Positions 35,000-41,161 of a stretch of DNA of 41,161 nt are shown piece by piece. The translations under genes and the position numbers were made by a program. Source of the DNA: CAXXIC01 sp964534355 (GTDB taxonomy: Bacteria; Bacteroidota; Bacteroidia; Bacteroidales; UBA7332); assembly GCA_964534355.1 (NCBI GenBank), contig CAZHNZ010000024.1:1-41161 (forward strand). The letters run 5' to 3'. How positions within the stretch are numbered: position 1 is the stretch's first letter; the number at the start of each line of letters is the position of its first letter. The notes under the pieces are model-generated. The model did no database searches and had not been told where the DNA came from. It was given only the letters and a program-made list of their open reading frames with translations.

Positions 35000-35422
35000 A
35001 AATAATTATTTTGTTGTTTCAGTAGAAATAATAAACTGTAATATCTGAATATTGACTTCAAAAATACAAAGATTGAGGTAAACCTGCATTATATCATTTC
35101 ATTATTTACACAAAATTAGCAAGTTACATTTATATTTGATCAACCAATTTCACATTTACAAACTACACGTAATTATTATTTAAAATAACAAGCACAACAC
35201 TATCCAACAAACCAAATATACAAATTGAAAATTTTCAAAATTTGTTAATTAATAAAAACGACTGATTTTAAACAAGTTACAAAACATTACTGAAAACTTT
35301 TCAACAATACAATTTTTTTTTAGAATAATATTTTGTGATACAGAATCTTTTAGCTAAACTTGCAAAGTTTTTCGTGAAATAAATTATTCAATCAAATTAA
35401 ATCAATAAAATCATTTAACATC
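35000..35422. other. 423-bp AT-rich intergenic region upstream of nrdJ
   Basis: It contains the start region of the leftward nitroreductase gene and the nrdJ promoter. A 14-bp perfect palindrome TTGAAAATTTTCAA lies at 35225-35238. I looked for a cobalamin riboswitch and for NrdR boxes and recognised neither. No coding frame is convincing. Confidence 0.45.
35332..35362 (+). promoter_or_regulatory. Possible nrdJ promoter (TTTG-N19-TAAACTTG)
   Basis: TTTG at 35332-35335 is 19 bp from TAAACTTG (35355-35362), which has one mismatch to TAnnTTTG. It predicts a leader of about 50 nt before the GTG at 35423. Confidence 0.45.
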
Positions 35423-37951
35423 GTGAACCAGACAACGTACACTTACGACGAATCCTTTGCTGCTGCATTGGAGTATTTCAAAGGCGACGAGCTAGCCGCC
35501 AGAGTTTGGGTGAATAAATATGCCCTGAAAGATTCGTATGGAAACATCTACGAACAATCTCCGGCTGACATGCACAATCGTCTTGCATCCGAAATCTCCC
35601 GGATTGAAGCCAAATACCCCAATCCCCTTTCCCACGATGAATTATTCGATCTATTCAGCGAATTTAAATACATCGTACCTCAAGGTAGCCCGATGTCTGG
35701 TATTGGTAATAATTTTCAGATTGGTTCTCTATCAAACTGCTTCGTTATTGGCGTGGATGGCCTGGCCGATTCATATGGCGCTGTTATTAGAATAGACGAA
35801 GAGCAGGTACAACTAATGAAGCGCCGGGGTGGTGTTGGACACGATCTTTCGCACATTCGCCCCAAAGGTTCGCCAGTTAAGAATTCAGCATTAACTTCTA
35901 CCGGCATCGTACCATTTATGGAGCGCTATTCTAATTCTACCCGCGAGGTTGCTCAGGATGGCCGTAGAGGTGCATTAATGCTCAGCGTTTCAATTAAACA
36001 TCCGGATAGCGAAAGCTTCATCGATGCAAAAATGACCGAAGGAAAAGTAACCGGCGCCAATGTATCCGTAAAAATTGATGACAACTTCATGCAAGCTGTT
36101 GTTTTTGGAACACCCTACTTCCAACAATACCCTGTAGACAAAATTGAGCCTACCTACCGCAAAGAGGCAGATGCTACTGCTATCTGGAAAAAGATTGTAC
36201 ACAACGCATGGCGCTCAGCAGAACCCGGCGTACTTTTCTGGGATACCATTATCCGCGAATCTGTACCCGATTGCTATGCCGACTTGGGCTACAAAACGGT
36301 ATCCACAAACCCTTGTGGTGAAATCCCTCTTTGTCCTTATGACAGTTGCCGATTGCTGGCCATCAACTTATACTCTTATGTGGTAAATCCTTTCACAAAA
36401 GAGGCATATTTCGATTTCGAACTATTCAAGAAACACGTACAACTGGCTCAACGTATCATGGATGACATCATCGACCTCGAAATGGAGAAGATTGATAAAA
36501 TCCTCGAAAAGATAGATTCTGACCCCGAAAGCGAAGAAGTAAAACTGGCCGAACGTAATCTCTGGGTAAAGATTCGCAAGAAAACAATAAACGGCCGCCG
36601 CACAGGAGTAGGCAGTACTGCTGAAGGTGATATGCTGGCTGCATTAGGTTTACGCTATGGTACAGAAGAAGCATCTGACTTTTCTGAAACTGTACATAAA
36701 ACTCTCGCTATTGAAGCATACCGTTCATCTGTCATCATGGCTAAAGAGCGCGGAGCATTCGAAATCTACGATGCTAAACGCGAAGAAAACAACCCTTTCA
36801 TCAATCGTATCGGCGAGGCTGATCCTGAATTGTTGAAGGAAATGAGACAATATGGCCGCCGAAATATTGCCTGCTTAACTATTGCGCCAACCGGCACCAC
36901 CAGTCTCATGACTCAAACAACATCTGGAATTGAACCTGTATTCTTACCTGTTTACAAACGTCGACGCAAGGTGAATCCGAATGATCCTAAATCCCGCGTA
37001 GATTTTGTGGACGAGATTGGAGATACTTTTGAAGAATACATAGTTTTCCACCACAAATTTATCACATGGATGAGGGCAAACAATATAGTTGTACCCAAAA
37101 ACATGACGAATTCAGATATTGATGATCTCGTTTCAAAATCACCATATCACAAAGCAACATCAAATGATGTTGACTGGATGCAAAAAGTAAAAATGCAGGG
37201 GCGTGTTCAAAAATGGGTAGATCATTCCATAAGTGTAACCATCAATCTGCCATCAGATGTATCTGAAGAACTGGTTGGACAACTATACATCGAGGCCTGG
37301 AAATCAGGTTGCAAAGGATGTACTGTATATCGCGACGGATCACGTTCCGGAGTATTAGTTTCTGCAAAAGAGAAAGAAACAACCAAAGAACACGCATTGG
37401 AAGAATTGGTAAGTCGCCCCAAAGAGCTGGAATGCGATGTGGTAAAATTCCAGAACTCAAAAGAAAAATGGATCGCATTTATTGGACTACAAAACGGAAG
37501 ACCATACGAAATATTCACCGGTATCAATGACGACGAAGATGGTATTCCGTTGCCAAAGTCTGTTTTGAAAGGGAAAATTATAAAAAACAGCGACGAGTTT
37601 GGCAATAAGCGATATGACTTTCAGTATGTAACCCGAAGAGGCTACAAAACGACAGTAGAAGGTCTTTCTGATAAATTTAATCCGGAATTCTGGAATTACG
37701 CCAAACTAATATCCGGCGTATTGAGATACGGCATGCCTATTGATCAGGTTATCAAACTGGTTTCGGGACTTGAGTTGGACAGCGAATCTATCAACACATG
37801 GAAAAATGGTGTTGAACGGGCTTTGAAAAGATATATGCCTAATGGCGCTTTGGCACAGGGCAAAACCTGCGCAAATTGCGGACAGGAAACACTAATCTAT
37901 CAGGAAGGCTGTCTGATATGTACCTCATGCGGTACATCGAAATGTGGTTGA
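35423..37951 (+). CDS. nrdJ: Adenosylcobalamin-dependent (class II) ribonucleotide reductase
   Basis: The 842-residue enzyme makes deoxyribonucleotides using adenosylcobalamin to start the radical, so it works with or without oxygen. It starts at GTG. Key motifs: 'GNNFQIGSLSNCFVIG' (first redox Cys), 'RRGGVGHDLSHIRPKGS', 'S294-T-N-P-C298-G-E-I-P-L' with the thiyl-radical Cys298, and 'CLTIAPTGTTSLMTQTTSGIEPVF' near residue 485. 'WKSGCKGCTVYRDGSR' leads to a TSCPD domain (about 660-800). The C-terminus 'CANCGQE' to 'CTSCGTSKCG' carries paired Cys residues for re-reduction of the active site and perhaps zinc binding. Length is normal. It depends on cobalamin supply, which is not encoded nearby. 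Confidence 0.95.
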   Translation: MNQTTYTYDESFAAALEYFKGDELAARVWVNKYALKDSYGNIYEQSPADMHNRLASEISRIEAKYPNPLSHDELFDLFSEFKYIVPQGSPMSGIGNNFQIGSLSNCFVIGVDGLADSYGAVIRIDEEQVQLMKRRGGVGHDLSHIRPKGSPVKNSALTSTGIVPFMERYSNSTREVAQDGRRGALMLSVSIKHPDSESFIDAKMTEGKVTGANVSVKIDDNFMQAVVFGTPYFQQYPVDKIEPTYRKEADATAIWKKIVHNAWRSAEPGVLFWDTIIRESVPDCYADLGYKTVSTNPCGEIPLCPYDSCRLLAINLYSYVVNPFTKEAYFDFELFKKHVQLAQRIMDDIIDLEMEKIDKILEKIDSDPESEEVKLAERNLWVKIRKKTINGRRTGVGSTAEGDMLAALGLRYGTEEASDFSETVHKTLAIEAYRSSVIMAKERGAFEIYDAKREENNPFINRIGEADPELLKEMRQYGRRNIACLTIAPTGTTSLMTQTTSGIEPVFLPVYKRRRKVNPNDPKSRVDFVDEIGDTFEEYIVFHHKFITWMRANNIVVPKNMTNSDIDDLVSKSPYHKATSNDVDWMQKVKMQGRVQKWVDHSISVTINLPSDVSEELVGQLYIEAWKSGCKGCTVYRDGSRSGVLVSAKEKETTKEHALEELVSRPKELECDVVKFQNSKEKWIAFIGLQNGRPYEIFTGINDDEDGIPLPKSVLKGKIIKNSDEFGNKRYDFQYVTRRGYKTTVEGLSDKFNPEFWNYAKLISGVLRYGMPIDQVIKLVSGLELDSESINTWKNGVERALKRYMPNGALAQGKTCANCGQETLIYQEGCLICTSCGTSKCG

Positions 37952-37972
37952 TCTTTTAAACCGGGATATATA

Positions 37973-38009
37973 AAAAAACTTCCGTCTGATTTACAGACGG
38001 AAGTTTTTT
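37973..38009. terminator. Bidirectional terminator between converging nrdJ and galE
   Basis: A perfect 16-bp inverted repeat (37973-37988 and 37994-38009, core CTTCCGTCTG) with a 5-nt loop has A runs on one side and T runs on the other, so it can end transcripts from both sides. Confidence 0.92.
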
Positions 38010-38033
38010 TATGAGTATATTTAGCCAAATGGA

Positions 38034-39068
38034 TTACATAATACCACGCTCGCGCAATTTTAACTGCCATTTCCAGGCCGAAAGCAATGTATCCTCCACA
38101 CTCTCTTTTGCAGTCCAACCCAATACATTGTTTGCAAAATCAGGGTTTGCCCATACTTGCTCAACATCCCCTTCGCGACGATCAACAATCTGATAATTCA
38201 ATTTTTGTTCTGTAACAGATTCGAACGCTTTAATAATTTCCAATACAGATAACCCCCTGCCTGTACCCAGATTAAATGTCTCAACCTGTGCAAGTGATTT
38301 TCCCTGCAACATCCGCTCTACAGCTATTACGTGAGCCTTAGATAAATCTACAACATTAATATAATCACGAATACAAGAACCATCAGGCGTATTGTAATCA
38401 TCACCATACACACTTAGTTTTTCACGCAATCCAATAGCTGTTTGAGTAACAAACGGAATCAGATTTTGAGGTACACCATTAGGTAATTCTCCAATCTCAG
38501 CTGTCGGATGCGCCCCAATCGGATTAAAATAACGAAGTAATATCGTATTGAAATTTACCCCCGATTTAATTGTATCGTGAATAATCTCTTCACAAATTTG
38601 CTTTGTATTTCCATAAGGAGACATTGCCGGCTTAACAGATGCATTTTCATCAACAGGAAGCACATCTGGTTGACCATAAACAGTACATGAAGAAGAGAAA
38701 ACAAGACCATCAACACTAAATTGCTTCATCAAATCAAGAATATTCAACAAAGAAACCAGATTGTTTCTGTAATAGAGCAACGGGTTTTGCACGGATTCAC
38801 CCACAGCCTTACTAGCAGCAAAATGAATAATACCTTTAATTCCCTGATGCTTTTCGAACAAAGCCTTCATCCCGGCAAGATCATTGCAATCCAGTTGCTC
38901 GAATGCCGGACGAATGCCGGTAATACGCTCGATTCCATCCACTACATCGGCGTTTGAATTGGATAGGTTGTCAACAATAACCACCTCATAACCTGCATTT
39001 TGAAGCTCAACAGCAGTATGCGATCCAATATAACCAGTACCGCCGGTTACTAAAATTTTTGTTTTCAT
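38034..39068 (-). CDS. galE: UDP-glucose 4-epimerase
   Basis: The 344-residue protein interconverts UDP-glucose and UDP-galactose for galactose use and surface glycan synthesis. The NAD-binding Rossmann motif T8-G-G-T-G-Y-I-G15 opens the protein. 'HFAASKAVGESVQNPLLYYRNN' is typical of GalE. The catalytic Ser lies in S125-S-S-C-T-V-Y-G and the Y152-G-N-T-K156 (YxxxK) motif is intact. 'LLRYFNPIGAHPTAEIGE' and 'IRDYINVVDLSKAHV' are GalE signatures. It lies 80 bp downstream of proS on the same strand with no clear promoter of its own, so it may be co-transcribed. Confidence 0.96.
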   Translation of the reverse strand: MKTKILVTGGTGYIGSHTAVELQNAGYEVVIVDNLSNSNADVVDGIERITGIRPAFEQLDCNDLAGMKALFEKHQGIKGIIHFAASKAVGESVQNPLLYYRNNLVSLLNILDLMKQFSVDGLVFSSSCTVYGQPDVLPVDENASVKPAMSPYGNTKQICEEIIHDTIKSGVNFNTILLRYFNPIGAHPTAEIGELPNGVPQNLIPFVTQTAIGLREKLSVYGDDYNTPDGSCIRDYINVVDLSKAHVIAVERMLQGKSLAQVETFNLGTGRGLSVLEIIKAFESVTEQKLNYQIVDRREGDVEQVWANPDFANNVLGWTAKESVEDTLLSAWKWQLKLRERGIM

Positions 39069-39148
39069 AATCGTTCGTTATTTTAACTAACCGAATAACT
39101 ATCCGGCTAATGTATTTAAATTATTTTCAATCTGCATTCAACTTAATT

Positions 39149-40630
39149 CTAATATGCCCGGGCAAACAATACGCGCTGAGCAGATGGCTTACCTGTCACC
39201 ATACAAATACCCGGTGTTTTGTCACCCTCCAAAGGAATACATCGAATGGTTGCTTTTGTCTCTTCTTTCACGAGCTCTTCAGTTTCAGCAGTACCATCCC
39301 AGTGAGCTAAAATAAAGCCACCCTCTTCAATTTTCTCTTTGAATTCAGCATAGGTATCAACCTCTACTGTTTTGGTTGCTCTGAAGTCGAGTGCCTTCTG
39401 ATATATATTTTGTTGTATTTCATCCAGCAAATCAGAGATGTATTGTTCTATGTTTTCACATGAGCGGGTCTCTTTGGTCAGTGTATCCCGACGGGCAACC
39501 TCAATTGTGTTATTCTCCAAATCGCGGCCACCCATCGCCAGACGAACGGGAACTCCTTTTAATTCATATTCTGCAAATTTCCAACCCGGTTTTCTGTTAT
39601 CCGAATTGTCGTATTTAACACTAACTCCTAGTGCTTTTAACTTAGCAATAATACCCGATACTTTTTCGCTAATCAACGCCAACTGTTCATCATTCTTATA
39701 TATAGGTACAATAACGACCTGATATGGAGCCAGTTTCGGTGGCAAAACCAACCCATTGTCATCGGAGTGTGCCATGATTAAAGCTCCCATCAATCGGGTA
39801 GAAACACCCCAGGATGTAGCCCAAACATATTCACGTGTTCCTTCTTTAGATGCAAAAGTAACATCAAATGCCTTCGCAAAATTTTGTCCCAGAAAATGAG
39901 ATGTACCCGATTGTAGAGCTTTTCCGTCTTGCATCAAAGCTTCTATTGTATAAGTATCTACCGCACCGGCAAATCGCTCGCTGGCTGATTTAACTCCCTT
40001 ATGCACAGGAACTGACATAAACTCTTCGGCAAATGTAGCATAAACCTCCAGCATTTGCTTTGCTTCAGCTACAGCTTCTTCGCAAGTTGAGTGAGCCGTA
40101 TGCCCCTCTTGCCACAAAAATTCTGCTGTACGCAAAAAAAGACGTGTCCGCATCTCCCAGCGAACTACGTTAGCCCACTGATTACACAATATCGGCAAAT
40201 CGCGATAGGATTGAATCCAGTTTTTATAAGTGCTCCAAATAATTGTTTCTGAAGTAGGACGCACAATTAGCTCCTCTTCAAGTTTTGCATCCGGATCTAC
40301 GATTACACCTGAACCATCGGGAGCGTTTTTAAGTCGGTAATGGGTAACAACAGCGCACTCTTTGGCAAATCCCTCAACGTGTGCTGCCTCTTTGCTTAAA
40401 AATGATTTTGGAATAAAAAGCGGGAAATAGGCATTCACATGTCCGGTTTCTTTAAACATTTTATCCAGCTGTTGCTGCATTTTTTCCCAGATAGCATATC
40501 CATAAGGTTTGATAACCATGCATCCGCGAACGGCAGAATTCTCGGCCAAATCTGCCTTAATCACTAAATCCTGATACCACTGCGAATAACTCTCGCTGCG
40601 TGGGGTCAACTCTTTTAACTCTTTAGCCAT
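39149..40630 (-). CDS. proS: Prolyl-tRNA synthetase (short archaeal/eukaryote-like type)
   Basis: The 493-residue class II enzyme charges tRNA-Pro. It is the ProS type without the editing insertion domain found in E. coli: the chain runs from 'DLVIKADLAENSAVRGCMVIKPYGYAIWE' straight to the catalytic motifs. 'EELIVRPTSETIIWSTYKNW' and 'LRTAEFLWQEGHTAH' form the proline and ATP site, and 'GALIMAHSDDNGLVLPPKLAP' is motif 3-like. The anticodon-binding domain follows ('VVIVPIYK', 'GVPVRLAMGGRDLENN'). The C-terminal extension ends in the expected '-ARAY' Tyr. A TACTTTTG promoter and a hairpin lie in its leader. Confidence 0.96.
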   Translation of the reverse strand: MAKELKELTPRSESYSQWYQDLVIKADLAENSAVRGCMVIKPYGYAIWEKMQQQLDKMFKETGHVNAYFPLFIPKSFLSKEAAHVEGFAKECAVVTHYRLKNAPDGSGVIVDPDAKLEEELIVRPTSETIIWSTYKNWIQSYRDLPILCNQWANVVRWEMRTRLFLRTAEFLWQEGHTAHSTCEEAVAEAKQMLEVYATFAEEFMSVPVHKGVKSASERFAGAVDTYTIEALMQDGKALQSGTSHFLGQNFAKAFDVTFASKEGTREYVWATSWGVSTRLMGALIMAHSDDNGLVLPPKLAPYQVVIVPIYKNDEQLALISEKVSGIIAKLKALGVSVKYDNSDNRKPGWKFAEYELKGVPVRLAMGGRDLENNTIEVARRDTLTKETRSCENIEQYISDLLDEIQQNIYQKALDFRATKTVEVDTYAEFKEKIEEGGFILAHWDGTAETEELVKEETKATIRCIPLEGDKTPGICMVTGKPSAQRVLFARAY

Positions 40631-40662
40631 TTATTATTTTAGTTTAAATTGATACGGTAAAA

Positions 40663-40702
40663 AAATAGCCAAAAGTCCTGTATATAGACATTTTGGCTAT
40701 TT
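40663..40702 (-). terminator. Hairpin with T tract between the acidic protein gene and proS (terminator or leader attenuator)
   Basis: Arms AAATAGCCAAAA (40663-40674) and TTTTGGCTATTT (40691-40702) form a perfect 12-bp stem with a 16-nt loop. On the minus strand it is followed by further T residues. It may simply end the upstream gene, but it lies downstream of the likely proS promoter, so it would also be in the proS leader. Confidence 0.75.
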
Positions 40703-40715
40703 GACTTTTCGGGTG

Positions 40716-40723
40716 CAAAAGTA
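40716..40723 (-). promoter_or_regulatory. Probable proS promoter -7 element
   Basis: On the minus strand 40723-40716 reads TACTTTTG, matching TAnnTTTG. The predicted start near 40709 is immediately before the hairpin at 40702-40663 and about 80 nt before the proS ATG. Confidence 0.5.
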
Positions 40724-40730
40724 CAAAATT

Positions 40731-41054
40731 TTACTCGAACAATCCTATTGACTCGCAATATTCAAGCTCTCCACGTACGATAAATTTCACTTCATCGGCA
40801 GTATATATGCCAACTTTGTCTTTTTTTGCCTGTTTAATTACATATTCTACTAAAGCATCTTCGTCCACGTCAATCGTCTGATCGTCCTCGACATCAAACA
40901 AACCGCAATCTTCGTAATATTCATAGATGACATCAACAATGTATGCCAAATCATCGTCTGTGAATTTCTCTTTCATCTCCTGAGGGATGTAATTGCGAAT
41001 AAATTTGATTGAATCTTCATCATCGTAAATGAAAAGTTCGTCTTGTTCTGCCAT
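40731..41054 (-). CDS. Small acidic conserved-looking protein of unknown function
   Basis: The 107-residue protein is strongly acidic (for example 'DELFIYDDEDSIKFI', 'DVEDDQTIDVDEDALVEYV') with no signal peptide or membrane helix. Regular hydrophobic spacing suggests a compact alpha-helical fold, with two similar halves: 'YIVDVIYEYYEDCGLFD' in the middle and 'FIVRGELEYCESIGLFE' at the end, which may be an internal duplication. It lies upstream of proS on the same strand. The strong codon-level order and ATG start support coding, but I do not recognise the family and give no function. Confidence 0.78.
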   Translation of the reverse strand: MAEQDELFIYDDEDSIKFIRNYIPQEMKEKFTDDDLAYIVDVIYEYYEDCGLFDVEDDQTIDVDEDALVEYVIKQAKKDKVGIYTADEVKFIVRGELEYCESIGLFE

Positions 41055-41161
41055 GGTTTTATTTTTTTTGATGAATAAGAATGTAAATGTATAATTATTT
41101 TATGAAAAAACAAACTAATCGAAGAAATTTTCTGTTATTTATATAAAGTGATTACCCATTT

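Noticed and set aside
35000..35422. Cobalamin riboswitch upstream of the B12-dependent nrdJ
   Set aside because: No B12-box-like or other conserved cobalamin-riboswitch element was recognised in this AT-rich stretch; a covariance-model search would settle it.

Overview
The window is a chromosomal segment of an anaerobic or microaerophilic member of the Bacteroidota, most likely order Bacteroidales. Four lines of evidence point there. Outer-membrane genes include a SusC/SusD pair, BamD and a very long TamB. Many genes carry the phylum-specific promoter (TTTG about 17-23 bp upstream of TAnnTTTG) and almost none has a Shine-Dalgarno sequence. A secreted nuclease ends in a type IX secretion C-terminal domain. 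Metabolism combines pyruvate:ferredoxin oxidoreductase, a B12-dependent ribonucleotide reductase and a cytochrome bd oxidase. A species cannot be named from this evidence.

Layout. Bases 1-7488 are accessory DNA. First comes a tightly packed rightward run: the C-terminal part of a trypsin-like (HtrA-type) serine protease, a transmembrane Ser/Thr kinase with WG repeats, a TIR-domain protein, and, after a 204-bp gap, a 574-residue protein with a PD-(D/E)XK-like nuclease motif. A 500-bp GC-rich block of short repeats follows, then an AbiEi/AbiEii type IV toxin-antitoxin pair with a perfect 17-bp inverted repeat just before its start. A second GC-rich repeat block closes the island. I read this as a defence island; the protease-kinase-TIR-nuclease set is the best candidate in the window for an undescribed conflict system.

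Bases 7489-9219 hold leftward core genes (bamD, rpoZ, a DUF4293 membrane protein). Bases 9350-16034 hold a small membrane protein, a secreted GHL10-type glycosidase-like protein, an AAA-type ATPase and nifJ. A nested double hairpin separates nifJ from a leftward susC-susD pair (16191-20984). An 822-bp AT-rich gap with the susC promoter lies before leftward tamB, which is divergent from tsaD. Then come leftward genes for a CYTH protein, CydB, CydA and a DUF4492 protein (one cytochrome bd operon with a Fur-type palindrome at its promoter), a divergent CoA-type Nudix hydrolase, the secreted endonuclease I, a glutathione peroxidase, a nitroreductase, nrdJ, galE, proS and a small acidic protein.

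Functional themes: envelope assembly (BamD, TamB, SusCD, T9SS cargo), anaerobic energy metabolism with oxygen defence (NifJ, CydAB, GPx, nitroreductase), housekeeping nucleic-acid and translation functions (RpoZ, TsaD, ProS, NrdJ), and anti-phage or conflict functions in the first 7.5 kb. No rRNA, tRNA, CRISPR array, transposase or integrase was recognised.
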